Shown one piece after another: positions 35,101 to 51,400 of a stretch of DNA of 64,000 nucleotides. The position numbers and the translations under genes are program-made. A model generated the notes under the pieces. It made no database searches. It worked only from the letters and a program-made list of their open reading frames with translations, and was not told where the DNA came from. The stretch is from Lampropedia puyangensis (GTDB taxonomy: Bacteria; Pseudomonadota; Gammaproteobacteria; Burkholderiales; Burkholderiaceae_C), in assembly GCF_004833285.1 (NCBI RefSeq), contig NZ_STFG01000008.1:1-64000 (forward strand). Direction: 5' to 3'. Position 1 is the stretch's first letter; each line of letters starts with the position of its first letter.

Positions 35101-38100
35101 AGGATGCGATATGCGGCAAAAACCGCTGTCAGACTATCTTGTCCGACGAGAACTTTTAACACAGCAGCGCGCCTTTTGGGCTCCCCCCAAGAGAGCAGGC
35201 CCCAAAGACAAAGCCTAAAGCACATCAAATACTTTAGGCTTTGTCTTTTAAATACACCAAACATACGCGGTCAGATCACCCTCTACCGCCTCTTGTGTCC
35301 GTAATTTTTCGCTATTGCTTGGCGCTTGGCAACAGCTCTTCAATCCCATACACCTGTGCCAACGACTGCAACGTTGCCGACATACCTTGCACCCCAGCAA
35401 ACGCCAAGCCAAGGCTTTGTGCCTCACGATGCACAGCCAAAATAGCCGCCAAAGCAGAGGAGTCGAATTGCTTAAGTGCCGAAGCATCAACAGCAATCGC
35501 TTGGCCAGAGGCTTTGGCCTGTTTGAGCTGAGGTTCAATAGAGCGCACCCAGTTCACGACTTCATCACGCGTTAATCGAAGCGGCAATTGCAAGTTGAGC
35601 ATGAAAATGTCCGTTTAATCAAAACAAAAAATCGTGCCAGAAAACGCCTTAGGTCGCATCAGGAATGCCTGTATACAGGCTCCCCCGTATGACTTGTTAC
35701 TTGGCCTCGCCTTTGCGCAATGATTCAATCAAACCGTCAATCCCGCTGGAATTGACGATCGGCTGGAATTGCGAACGGTAAGAGTCCACAATCCAAGCGC
35801 CCATCACATTGACGTTGTAGACCTTCCAACCAAGACCTTGACCGGGTGTTTTTTGCAACCGGTAATCCAATTTGATGGGTTGATCTCCCCCACGCACTTC
35901 CGAGCGCACCAATACATCGCTGTCATCAGGCTGCGCACGCATAGGTAGCACCACCACTTTCAAATCACCAATTTGATCCAGCGAACCAGCATAGGTGCGA
36001 ATCAGCATGGCTTTGAATTCATTAACCACTTGGGTGCGTTGCTCCGCAGTAGCATTGCGCCAAGCAGGCCCAACAGCGGCAGCCGTCATTCGAGAAAAGT
36101 TGATGTGCGGCATTACTAGACGATCAACCGCTTCGCGTGCAGCATCAATATTGCCTGATCGCACATTGTTGTTGTCATGGATTTCCTTAAGCACATCTGT
36201 GGTGACCTTTTCCACCATTTCATTAGGCGCCATATCCTGCGCACGTGCGCTACCAGGCATACTCAAGACAAATGCACAACCGCTAAAAAAAGCAGCTGTT
36301 AGCCATTGATTGATTTTATGAGTCAGCATAAAGCAGTTCTCCCTATTCTTTAAAAGCATTCTCAGCTTTACGTTCTAGCCCAAGGGCCATGAATCACGTT
36401 TTGAATGCGCAAGCGGCGCGATAGTTCCCAGGCTAACAGGTTACGCCCCATACAGCCCCATCAACAAACCACCACCCCTGCAAAACGATACATTTACTGA
36501 GTTTTTACCTCTGGAACAGCAGGTACCTTGATCTCGGCAGAATCGTCAGGCAGCACACCGTCATCTTCGTCGTAGTAATCATCATCGAGCTTGCCATCAC
36601 TGGCCTCTCCAGAGACTCTCTGCGCTAAATAAAAGTCCCTCATCATGATGTACGGATCCACCGCGGCTTCTTCGAGCAAATCGGTCGTCCCCAACAAATT
36701 GGCACGCGTATTGACAATGCGCAAACCCGTCAGGGCATAGCGATGGCTCGACGGACTTAAATGTGTCAAAGGATTGCCATAGTAGTCCGCAGGCAAGGCT
36801 GCTGTGTCGCGCACAGTTGACGGCCCCAATAACGGCAGCATCAAGTAAGGTCCCGTTGGCACTCCCCAGTGCCCCAGCGTCATACCAAAGTCTGTTTTAT
36901 AGCGCTCAAGTCGCATTTCTGTGGCGACATCCAGCAAGCCACCCAAGCCAAAAGTGGAGTTGACAGCCACACGGAAAAAGCTACTCATCGCAGCCTCGCC
37001 CTTGAACTGCAACGTGTTATTGACGAACGACCATGCATCGCCTAAATTTCCAAAAAAGTTGCTGACCCCTGTTCGCGCAGGCGTAGGCACAACCTGTTCA
37101 TAGCCTCGCGCAATAGGACGAAGCACATTGCGATCCAAGCCTTCATTGAAGCTATAGATGCTGCGATTGAATGATTCATAGGGATCTTGGGGAGATTGGC
37201 CATGCCCCTGAGAGCCAGTGGTAGAGCAGCCAGCCAAAACCGCACAGGCCAGCAGTGCCGTTACGCCAAACCGCAAGCCACTGATAACAGTGAAATCAAT
37301 CCGTCCACTAGTGGTCTGTTGGTGTGTCATTTGCATCGTGTGAAACCCTTATCTTTCCTTAACTTGCATGCCGCCTGGATGCAACTACATCTGGCCGATC
37401 ATCTAAGAACACGACCATCCGCATCCTGCGCATGTTCAATCAATGCGACCATCGCTACCGCTACCAGATTCTTCCGCAGGAACAGCACCCTCACCAGATT
37501 TGCCACCACTGCCATCAGATGCTTTGTTGAACATGAATGCAGAAATCAAGTTCTCCAAAACCATGGCCGACTGCGTCGCTGAAATCGAGTCACCCTGTTT
37601 CAAGTTGGCGTCTTCATAACCCGGCTCAATACCAACGTACTGATCGCCCAACAAACCACTAGTGAGAATTTTCAGGGCGCTGTCTTTGGAGAACGCGTAT
37701 TTGTCATCCATATCCAATACCACTTTGGCGCGGTAGACGTGATCGTCATAGACAATGGAATGCACCCGCCCCACAACCACACCGCTGCTACGCACTGCTG
37801 CGCGGGGCTTCAAGCCTCCAATGTTGTCAAAATAAGCCGAGACTTGGTAGGTGCTGGTGCGCCAGTTGATTTGCAGCAAATTGGCCGCTTGCAGTGCCAA
37901 AAACGTCAGCGCAGCAAAACCAACAATGACAAACAAACCCACCCAGATATCCATTTTTGATCGTTGCATGGTTCTTTATCCTATCTATTTATTCTCTACT
38001 GCGTGTTAGCTGCACAAAAGCGCTCAAATCGTGAACATCACGGCTGTGAGCAAAAAATCCAGTGCCAAAACACTCAGTGACGCCATCACCACCGTACGGG

Positions 38101-41100
38101 TTGTTGCTTGCGAAACGCCGTCTGGCGTTGGTTTGGCCACATAGCCCTGTAACAACGCAATGAATGTCACGGCTATGCCAAAAACCACGCTTTTAATAAA
38201 TCCATTGCCCAAGTCAGACAACAAATCAACCCCAGATTGCATTTGACTCCAAAAGGCCCCGGCATCGACACCCAACATCACGACACCGACCAGCCAGCCA
38301 CCCACAATCCCTACAGCGTTGAAGATACCAGCCAAGATGGGCATCACCATCACACCAGCCAAAAAACGCGGTGCCAAAATGCGCTGCACAGGATCGACTG
38401 CCATCATCTCCATGGCACTGAGTTGCTCTCCCGCACGCATCAAGCCAATCTCTGCCGTTAACGATGTGCCCGCACGGCCTGCAAATAGCAGTGCCGCAAC
38501 CACAGGCCCCAACTCGCGGATCAAGCTCAAAGCCACCATCAAACCCAGCATCTCTGCAGAACCGAAACGCTGCAAGATATAGAACCCCTGCAAGCTCAGC
38601 ACCAAACCAACGAACAAGCCTGAGACAGCAATGATGCTCAACGAGCGATTACCTAGAAAATAAATCTGATCAACAACCAGCGAAAAACGCTTGAGCGCCA
38701 AAACGCCAGGCAGCCACAACAATGCAAACAAACGGGTAGCAAAGCCCCAATTAGCGGTCAATTGACGGACATGAAAGCCCAACTCAGCAGGATTGCACCA
38801 CTTCATGAGGACACCCCCCTTTGCTGCCCATGCCCCAAAAAATCATCCACTAATGATTGCCCTGGGTAATGGAATTTGACTGGTCCATCAAATGCCCCCT
38901 GCACAAACTGCCGCACCAATGGATCTTGGCTTTGGCGAATATGCTCAGGTGTACCTTGCTCAGCGATGGAGCCGTTGGCCAAAATCACCACATGATCAGC
39001 AATCGCAAATGTTTCATCAAGATCATGCGAAACCAGCACACTGGTGGTCCCCAACGCATCGTTGAGCTGGCGAATCAAACGCGCAGTAGTGCCCAGTGCA
39101 ATCGGATCAAGGCCGGCAAAAGGTTCGTCGTACATGATCAGCTCCGGATCCAGCGCAATCGCCCGCGCCAATGCCACACGCCGAGCCATCCCGCCTGATA
39201 TCTCGCTGGGCATCAGGTCACGCGCGCCCCGCAGCCCGACCGCATTGAGCTTCATCAGCACCACGTCACGCACCAAATCCTCTGTCAGATTGGTGTGCTC
39301 GCGCAAAGGAAATGCTACGTTCTCAAAAACGGACATATCCGTAAACAAAGCGCCAAACTGAAACAGCATGCCCATGCGTCGGCGCAAGGCATACAAGCCC
39401 TTGGTGTTTTGCGCTCCGACATCCACTCCGTCGAAATAGACACTTGTCTGTGCAGGCATGTTTTGCCCACTTATCAAACGCAATAAAGTCGTCTTTCCAC
39501 CGCCAGAGGCCCCCATAATGGCCGTGACTTTTCCACGCGGAATCTCCAGTGTCACGTCCTTGAGGATAAGACGCTCACCGTAGCCGAAATTGAGCCGTTG
39601 AATACGCACCAAAGATGCGTTGCCACCGGGCTGAAGGGAGTCTATTGTCATACTGTGTGAATGGGCTCATTCAACCTATCGCCCCTGCTGACGGCCTACA
39701 CGTATTAGCCGTCGCATACAGGGTGCAAGCATCTGGTCTGACGGCTACAAACAAGGCACATGTGCTCATCAAGCCTTCAAAGCAGAACCGGGCAAGTCAG
39801 CCCAAAACAGGCATTTTAACGGTTAGGCCTTCAAAGCGACGCCAAAAAAAACAACACATGCCATCACACTTCACCCGGCAAAGCCACCTGCATCAAGGAA
39901 GGCACGCTCTTGCGCAGTGGTCTCACGCAGCAACTGGGTGTTGCGATGAGGAAAGCGGCCAAAGCGCGCAATAATGTCCCGATGTTCAATGGCAAATGCC
40001 AAGGTATTACCCGCTGCCAAGCCTTGGCACAACACTACACAGCGCTCCTGATCTGCCAGATCTTCCGAATGCATGAGTGGCAAATAAAAAAAGGGCCTCA
40101 ATACATCAGGCACGAGGCGATCAAGGCCAACTGAAATCGCCTGCGCAGCGTATTGCCGCGCCAAGGCATCCGTAGCAAACATATGCGCAGTCCCGCGAAA
40201 GCTGTTGCGAGGATACTGGTCTAACAAAATCAGCAAGGCCAGCGCAGACAAAGGCTGCTCAAGCCAATGACCATATTCTTGGCGCGCAGCAGCCAAATGT
40301 GCTTCAAAAAATTGGACTCGAAAACGCGCGTCGAAAACATCATCTTTACGAAACCATTGCTCAGGGCCCGCAGCCATCCAGAAATCCATCACTTTCTGCG
40401 CGTTAGGCGCAAAAGACAGTGTTGCCAAATCAAAAGTTGGAGTTGATGCATTCATAGAGGCATTCTCCAGCAAGCCTGAAAACCCAGCTTGCGCAATGAT
40501 TTTGTGTTTCTCCAGTTATCCACTATAATGCGCGGTTCGCTCATTAGTGCAAACTTTCATAAGTAGGCATTGGGGCGAATTGGTATAGCTTGTTAGCAGA
40601 TTTGTCTGGCGTGGTTTAGTCCGCTGCAGCCAAGCTGCATCAAGTATTTTCTCTAAAGGTGAAATTCAATGTACGCAGTCGTAAAAACCGGTGGCAAGCA
40701 ATATCGCGTTGCTGCTGGCGAAAAAATTAAAGTAGAACAGATTGCTGCGGACGTAGGCCAGGAAATCGTGCTCGATCAAGTGCTTGCCATCGGCAGTGGC
40801 GCTGATCTGAAAATCGGCACGCCTTTGGTTTCCGGTGCCAGCGTCAAGGCAACTGTGGTGTCTCATGGCAAGCACGACAAAGTGCGCATCTTCAAGCTGC
40901 GTCGTCGTAAGCATTACGTCAAACACCAAGGTCATCGCCAGCGCTACACTGAGCTCCAAATCGGCGATATCGCTGCTTAATGCAGCAGCACGAAAGGTTT
41001 TAAAATGGCACAGAAAAAAGGCGGCGGCTCTACGCGCAACGGACGTGATTCCAAGCCAAAAATGCTGGGTGTGAAGGCCTACGGCGGCGAACTGGTGAGC

Positions 41101-41336
41101 GCAGGCTCCATCATCGTACGCCAACGCGGCACTCGCATGCATGCTGGCTCTAACGTCGGCATTGGTAAAGACCACACTCTCTACGCTTTGGTGGATGGCC
41201 ACGTGGTTTTCCGCAACAAAGGCGCTTTGAACAAGCACACTGTTGAAGTGACTTCTGCCTAATCACAGGTAGAGCCCATTTCACGACAGTGCAATAAAAG
41301 CCCCGCTTGCGGGGCTTTTTATTTGCGCGATGTTGA

Positions 41337-42455
<1,119 letters not shown>

Positions 42456-45400
42456 TAAACAACCGAGGCCGCGTATATCCAAAATGCGTCTGCACCATAA
42501 AAAAAGGTCCTGAATCAGGACCTTTTTTTATCAATCGATCGATACCCACCGGCCTCTATGCCGATTTGCGATTCAACAAGGCATACAGCAAGATTGCACC
42601 AAACGTTGCCGTACCAATGCCTGCCATCGCAAAATCGCCAAAGTGCAGTGTGAAATCTCCTGTCCCCAAAATCAACGTGATCGCAGCCACAATCAGGTTC
42701 TTATTCTGAGAAAAATCGACTTTGTTATCCACCCAGATTTTGGCGCCTGCAACGGCAATCAGGCCAAACACCACAATCGAGACGCCCCCCATCACCGGCA
42801 CAGGAATAGCCCGAATCACCTCACCAAATTTTGGCGAAAAACCCAACAACATCGCCACCACCGCTGCAACCAAGAAAATGGCGGTGGAATAAATACGGGT
42901 AGCGGCCATCACGCCAATGTTTTCAGCATACGTAGTTACGCCTGTGCCACCAGCACTGCCACTCACCATCGTGGCCACACCATCCCCAATGAATGCACGC
43001 CCCATGTATTGATCAATATTGCGCCCCGTCATTGCCGTCACAGCTTTAATATGCCCTAAGTTCTCCGCCACCAAAATGATAGCCACCGGCGCAATCAACA
43101 ACATCGCCTTGCTATCAAAAACAGGCGCCGTGAAACTTGGCATACCAAACCAGGCAGCATTGGCAATACCCGTGAAATCAACGGGTTTACCAAGCCCCAG
43201 GCCATTGGTCAACACCATATAACTCAGTGTTGCCACGATCAGGCCAATCAAAATCAGCAACCTCTGGACCATGCCACGGGTGAACACCGCAACCAATGCC
43301 ACGCAGACAAAAGTCAAGGCCTGCATCCAAGCCTCAAAGTTGTTACTGGCCATGTTTTTCACGGGAATCGCAGCCAAATTCAAACCAATCACCGCCACAA
43401 TGGCCCCAGTCACGACAGGCGGCATCAAGCGCTCAATCCATGCCGTTCCAATTGCATGCACCACCAGCCCAATGATCGTATAAGCCAGACCGCACGCAAT
43501 GATGCCACCCAGCGCCAAACCGATGTTCGCATTGATCCCCGGGCCTGCATACCCCGTAGCGGCTACCACCACAGCAATAAAAGCAAAGCTAGAGCCCAGA
43601 TAGCTCGGCACTTTGCCCCCCGTGATTAAAAAGAAAATCAGCGTTCCGATCCCACTCATCAAAACCGCGATATTGGGATCAAAACCCATCAGAATAGGCG
43701 CCAGGATGGTTGAGCCAAACATGGCAATCACATGCTGCACCCCCATGATGCCCGTCTGCGGCCAAGGAAGCCTTTCATCGGGCGCAATGATGCCGCCATT
43801 TTTTAACGCTTGCGCGGATTTTTCAGTCCATTGAAACATGATGTCCTCTTGTCAAAACCATACACAACGAGCCATTTAACTGTCGCCCGCGAGAATACAC
43901 GTAACGGCCTCATCTTTTTCATGTTTGAAGCAGGAATGGGCGCAACACAGACAGAAAAAAACGCCCAGATGGGCGTCTTTCCTGAATGTCTATTATCCTA
44001 ATTACTTCTCGGCAAAAGCACGCTCGACAACAAAGTCGCCAGGGGTTGAGGTGTTACCTTCAATGAAGCCTCGGTGTTCGAACAGATTCTTCAAATCGAA
44101 CAGCATCGCAGGACTGCCGCAAATCATGATTCGGTCTTCCTCACGATTGAGAGGCGGCAATCCCAGATCACTGAACAACTTGCCGTTTTCAATCAACGTA
44201 GTGATGCGGCCTTGATTGCGAAAATCTTCACGCGTCACGGTTGGGTAATACAACAATTTACCTTTAACGAACTCACCGAGAAACTCATGCTCTGGCAGCG
44301 TTTGATGAATCAGCTCCTGATAGGCCAGCTCATTCACAAAACGCGTACCGTGCACCAGAATAACTTGGTCAAAGCGCTCATAAGTTTCAGGGTCGCGAAT
44401 GGTGCTCAAGAATGGGGCCAAGCCTGTGCCGGTTGAGAGCAAATACAAACGTTTGCCAGGCAACAGGTAGTCAAGCAACAGCGTTCCCGTTGGTTTTTTA
44501 CCTACCAGCAGGGTATCGCCCACTTGAATATGTTGCAGACGCGATGTCAACGGGCCATCTTGCACCTTGATACTGAAGAATTCCAAATGGTCTTCATAAT
44601 TGGCGCTGGCAATGCTGTAGGCACGCAACAAAGGCTTGCCATCGACAGGCAAACCGATCATGGTGAAATGCCCGTTAGAGAAACGCAGCGACGGATCACG
44701 CGTGGTTTTGAAACTGAATAAGGTGTCGTTCCAGTGGTGGATGGAGAGAATTTTCTCTTCGTTGAATGCAGCCATGTTGCGCTTTCAGTAATTGATACAC
44801 GATGGGCCCGCTGCAGCACGCAGGCAGTCATCTTTTGCACGCACAACCACCCATCGAATCAGAATAGGCAATTAACGTACAAAAGCTTTGATTTTCCCTG
44901 TTTTTTTAATACTTCAGGTTATATGCTGCTTTCATCGTGAGAGATTTTTCAGCTACCTGCTTGGCAGCCAAGCGACTTGAAAGCACAAAGGCTCTCATCA
45001 GTTAGCCGCGGTAGGCGATCATGGGGCAAGCCAAGTTGGTTGACGGCGCTCCAGCGCGTCTATAAACAGCGCTGCCACGTCACATCCAGTCTGGTTGAAC
45101 ACTTCTTGAAAACCGGTTGGGCTGGTGACGTTGATCTCAGTCACAAAGTCGCCAATCACATCCAAGCCAACCAGCAATAAGCCGCGCGCAGCCAAAATAG
45201 GGCCAATATGGCTAGCGATGTCTTGGTCGCGCGCCGTCAATGGTTGTGCCACGGCTTTTCCGCCAACGGCCATGTTGCCGCGAATTTCATTGCCTTGCGG
45301 AATACGAGCTAGGGCATGCGGAACAGCTTTGCCGTCGATCAACAATATCCGCTTATCGCCTTGCTTGATCGCAGGGATATAGCGCTGCACCATGACAGAA

Positions 45401-48400
45401 GTGCGCCCATTGTCATTAAGCGTCTCAATGATGCTGCCCAAGTTAAGTCCATCAGCGGCCACGCGAAAAATCCCCATGCCGCCCATGCCATCCAAGGGTT
45501 TGAGAATGATGTCGCCATGCTCAGCATGGAAAGCACGAATACGCGCAGGATCACGCGTCACCAATGTGGGGCCCGTCCATTGAGGAAACTCCAGAATATC
45601 CAACTTTTCTGGATGGTCACGCAATGCCGCAGGCCGATTAAAGACTTTGGCGCCTTCACGCTCAGCTTGGCTAAGCAAGTGCGTGGTATAGAAAAACTCA
45701 TTATCAAAAGGAGGGTCTTTGCGCATCAGTACGGCATCGAAATCTGCCAGCGCTTGCTCTCCTGCTGCGACCTGACGCCACCAAGGCTGCGCATCATCGC
45801 CTTTTGCGTAGCGTGCAGGGTCAACATCCAGCAACTCTATGGTTTGCACAGCCGCCGTCACACGCCCACCATGCACCCAATACAGATCAGAGGGAAGACA
45901 AACCGAGACCTGATGCCCTCTTCGCTGTGCTTCGCGCATCATCACATAGGTCGTATCTTTATAGATCCTGAAACTATTCAGGGGATCAATGACAAACAAC
46001 AAATTCATACAAATACTTATTCCTGATTTTTTCACTGGTCACTAAACGAGAGCAGCAGTCACAAACTGGCTGCCAATTCCCGAATGTGAGCCGCTCGACC
46101 CAAGGCATCCTTCCAGTCCACGGCTTGCCCTTCTTGGGTAAAAAAAATCAAAATCATTTCTTGGCTACAGGGGAACATGGTGATGCGAATTTCCTGGTGA
46201 ATCAACACGCAATAGCGCAACGGCCCGAGTTCCTCAAAGAAACTGCCGTGCCGCTGGTAATGGCGCCAGTAATCCGTAGACGCTTCTGCCAAAGCCCCCT
46301 CTTGCACCAACCGGCCAACACCATGCACGACTACCCCGGTCGACACATCAACCACTGCACAGCCTTCCAGCGCAGGAAAATCAACAGGCATTTGGTCCAC
46401 AATGCCTTTCAAAGTTTGAAATTGATTTCTCCATGCACTAGAAGTATTCATAAAAAGACACTACACAAGAAGGAAATGGGCAAGGCGCCTTCATCAAGAA
46501 AAACCGTGCTTTGTACATCAAAAGACCAAGACACGCTTGCCAACAAAAAAAGGGCCAACATACAAACGGCGAAATCTCACGCCAACGGCGAGACCCGGCG
46601 CAATAATAATATGAGACCATGGCTATCTCATAGAGTACGACAATGCACCACTACTCCCTCACCGATATTGCCCAAGCTGCAGCTGCTTTGATTGTGGAAG
46701 AGGGCATGGAGTTTGGCCCTGCGAAAAAACGTGCCGCAAAACAACTTGGCCTGCGCACCAACACTGCGCTGCCAGACAATGTACTGGTTGAAGAAGCTGT
46801 GCGTGAGTACATTGCTCTATTCAAGGCAGAAGAACAACCGCAGGAACTCTACGCACTGCGCTGCATTGCGCACAATTGGATGCTGCGCCTGCAAGAGTTT
46901 GCCCCTTTACTAGGTGGTGCAGTGTGGAATGGAACGGCAACACGCTTTAGCAATATTCATCTGCAGCTCTTTTGCGATGACATTAAGGCACTCCCAATCT
47001 GGCTACTCAACCAAGGCCTGCATTTCGAGACCGAAGAAACCTCTGGCATTTCTGGCCTCTCAACGGAGGTGCTGATTTTAGAGGAGCCCACGCCCGAACC
47101 CTGTTTGGACTCCACAGTACTCATCTGCTTATGGAATAACGCCAGCACAGCGCAACGCGGAGCCCTTCAACCTGGTCCAGATGGGCGGGCATTACGCGGG
47201 CCTTTATCTGCATTGGAATCGCTCATGGCAGAATGCGCAGCACCATGAACCCCGCAGAATCTCCTCATACACACGATCGCAAAAGCATTCCTCCCGATGC
47301 ACAGCGCAGGCTCTGGCTAACCTACAGTGCAGGTGCCGTTGGTTTGGCGGCTATCGCTGGAGCAAGTTATTGGCTACAACAACGCCAAGCAAACACAGAT
47401 GTCGCGAATTTAACCAACGACCCATTATGGGGGCTATTCTTTCCCAGCCCGGACGGAACCACCCTGCATCTGTCCAAGCACTTTGGAGAGCCACTGATCA
47501 TTAATTTCTGGGCGACTTGGTGCGCGCCCTGTATCGAAGAGCTACCACTACTCAATGAATTTCATGCGCGCGCCAACGGCTGGACCACTATTGGTATTGC
47601 GGTTGATACGCCCGCCAACGTGCAACGTTTTATTCAACGCTTTAACCTCGGCTTTCCTATTGGCATTGCTGGTGCTCCCGGCGTAGGCATAGCCAAAGAA
47701 CTAGGCAATACAGGCGGACTCCCCTTCACACTGGTAGTTGATCGCAAAGGCCTGATTCGCGAGCGTAAAATCGGTCAGATTGCCCCAACCGATTTAAGCC
47801 ATTGGGAGTCGCTGGCTTAAGTTCCCGTAGAATGCGCCACCCAAGGGGCAATCAGCGATGGCAATTTGCTCTGCTATGCGCACCAATTAATGGCTAAGCT
47901 GCGCAGCACTTAAAAGACGACATTTCACCCAATTTGTTGTCAACTGCATCGCAATACCAATCTAAAGCGAACAAGTATTGCGTATAGGGCATCACGACCG
48001 TAGTCTTAGGTTTTTTGCAAACACAAGCACAAAAACGCCCTGCGATCATACAACTTATAAACAATTAGCATAAAATAAGAAAAGATAATGGCAAATGCCA
48101 CTTAATTTCTTTCTTATCGCTACATCTCTGGAGCTAGACCAGCATGGATCTCAGGAAACTCAAAACCCTGATCGACCTCGTATCAGAATCAAACGTGACC
48201 GAGCTCGAAATCACTGAAGCAGAAGGCAAAGTGCGCATCGTTAAAGGCGGCGCAGGCCCTGTTTATGTTCAGGCCCCAGCGAATGCCGCCGCCCTGACTG
48301 TGGCCGCCCCTTTGGCCGCTGCACCTGCCGCAGAATCCGCTGCGGCAGCGCCGACTGCTGCCGCAGGCGCCTCCATCACCGCCCCCATGGTGGGCACGTT

Positions 48401-51400
48401 CTACCGCTCCCCCAATCCTTCCGCCGACCCGTTCGTGGAAGTGGGCACGCAAGTCAAAGAAGGCCAAACCGTTTGCATCATTGAAGCGATGAAAATCCTC
48501 AATGAAATCGAGGCCGATCGCTCCGGCACCATCAAACAAATTTTGGTAGACAACGGACAAGCCGTCGAATACGGCCAACCCTTGTTCATCATTGAGTAAA
48601 CGGTTGACGGCGCACAGCCCCAGCCAAGAGGCAACCGCCACAAGACTCACGAGGTCTACCCATGTTTAAAAAAATCTTGATCGCCAACCGTGGCGAGATT
48701 GCCCTTCGTGTTCAACGCGCTTGCCGCGAACTGGGCATCAAATCCGTCATGGTCTACTCCGAAGCAGACCGGGACGCTAAATACATTCGCTTGGCTGACG
48801 AAGCCATCTGCATTGGCCCCGCACCTGCAGGAGCGAGCTATTTGCAAATGCCGTCCATCATCTCTGCAGCAGAAGTCTCCGATGCAGAAGCGATTCACCC
48901 TGGCTACGGGTTCCTGAGCGAAAACGCCGACTTTGCCGAACGGGTTGAACGCAGCGGCTTCGCCTTCATCGGCCCCACTGCAGAATCCATCCGCATCATG
49001 GGCGACAAAGTGTCGGCCAAGCAAGCCATGATCAAGGCTGGCGTGCCCTGCGTACCCGGCTCTGAAGGCGAGCTGTCGGATGACCCGACTGAGATGCGCG
49101 CTACTGCGCGTGCTGTAGGCTACCCGGTCATCATCAAAGCCGCAGGCGGCGGCGGACGCGGCATGCGCGTAGTCCATACAGAAGCAGCACTGGTCAACGC
49201 AGTACAAATGACCAAGAGTGAGGCCCAGGCAGCATTCGGCAACCCTGCTGTGTACATGGAAAAATTCCTGGAAAACCCTCGCCATATCGAGATCCAGGTG
49301 CTGGCCGACACCCATGGCAATGCCGTGTATTTGGGCGAGCGCGATTGCTCCATGCAGCGTCGCCATCAGAAGGTGATTGAAGAAGCGCCTGCATTTGGCA
49401 TTCCCCGCCGCTTGATCGAAAAAATCGGTGACCGTTGTGCTGCAGCATGCAAACGCATTGGCTACCGTGGCGCAGGAACCTTTGAGTTCCTGTACGAGAA
49501 CGGCGAGTTCTATTTCATTGAAATGAACACTCGCGTGCAAGTGGAACACCCTGTGACCGAGATGATCACCGGCGTCGATGTTGTGAAAAACCAAATTTTG
49601 GTCGCAGCAGGTCAAAAGTTAGGTTTCACACAGCGCGATATTGAAATTCGTGGCCACGCCATCGAGTGCCGCATCAACGCTGAAGACCCTTACAAGTTCA
49701 CCCCATCGCCAGGCAAGATCACCACATGGCATGCCCCTGGTGGCCCAGGAGTTCGGGTGGACTCGCACATGTACACAGGCTATACCGTGCCGCCCAACTA
49801 CGACTCTATGATCGGCAAGGTCATTGTGCATGGCGACACGCGTGAAGAAGCCTTGGCCCGCATGAGCAGCGCTCTGCTGGAAACCGTGGTTGAAGGCATC
49901 AAAACCAATATTCCTCTGCACCGTGAATTGCTGGTCGATGCCAATTTCGCTACAGGTGGCACCAACATTCATTACCTGGAAAAGTGGCTCGAACAGCGCC
50001 CTGACCGTACCTAAGCTGCACAAATTAGCAGCCATCTCCCACCAAAGCGGCAAGTTGGATTCATCGCATCCCTTGCCGCTTCAGCTTGAAAGCCACCAAT
50101 GTTTGCCCTGACCATTTTGTGCCCCCAAGACAATGTTGACATCGTCAGCGAGGCACTTGAAGCATTGGACGCCCTGAGCGTATCTGTTGAAGATGCCGAC
50201 GCCCAAACTGCCGACGAACAAGCCCTGTTTGGCGAACCGGGCATGGAGCCAGAACGTCTAGCCTGGAACCGCAGCGTCATCAGTGCCCTATTTCCTGACC
50301 AACAAAAAGCACATCAAGCACAGCAAATTCTGGCGGTGCAAGATTTTTATGCAGGCTGCCAACTCCAGTCTCTGCAGGAAGTCCCCGACCAAGATTGGGT
50401 GACGTTGACCCAATCGCAATTTGCGGCCGTTGAAATCACGCCAGAATTCTGGATTGTGCCCAGCTGGCACGACATCCCTGCCCAAGCCAAGGTGAGCATT
50501 GAACTGGATCCGGGCATGGCATTTGGCACCGGAACACACCCAACCACACGCATGTGCCTGCGTTGGTTGGCACAGCAAAACCAGGCACAACACACACTGC
50601 GCAATCAATCGGTGCTCGATTACGGCTGTGGCTCTGGCATTCTGGCCATCGCAGCGGCCAAATTTGGTGCTGCGCCCGTTGATGCAGTAGACATTGACGA
50701 AGCAGCCATTGCTGCAACAGCCAACAATGCCGAAAAGAACCAAGTCGCACTGCGCAGCGGCATGCCTGACATCATTGCAGACACATACCAAGTGGTGCTT
50801 GCCAATATTCTGGCCAACCCACTGCAAGTCCTCGCCCCGCTGCTGTGCAACCATGTGGCTGCTGGAGGGCATCTGGTGCTGGCTGGCATTTTGGAACGCC
50901 AGGCAGATCTGCTTAAAACAGCCTATGCCCCATGGGTTCAGTTAGAGGTCACTGACAGTGAAGATGGCTGGATTTTGATGACAGCCAAGAAGGCCTAACG
51001 GCATCAAGCTCGAAGAATAGCACCGCTCCCAATGATTCGACTCTATCTGCTTGCAGACAATGGAGTTCAGTGCCTGCGACGTTGCACCGCAAGCGGCGGC
51101 CATCACCAACACGTTCTCAGGCACAATAACGCGTCCACTCTTTAGCACCGCACCCCAAGCTTTCCGCTGTTGACACCGTTCCCCGTATGAGCCTCATCAC
51201 ACGATGCCCCAGTTGCGCAACCAAATTCAAGGTCACGCCTGAGCAATTGCGCGTCTCTGAAGGCTGGGTACGCTGCGGTCGTTGCAACAATATTTTCGAT
51301 GCAACAGATCATCTGCTTGAAGGGCAAATCCCCCCACCAGCAGATGAGCAGTCGGGCAGCACGGTTCCTGCATCAAACCTCGATAACAGCACAACACCAT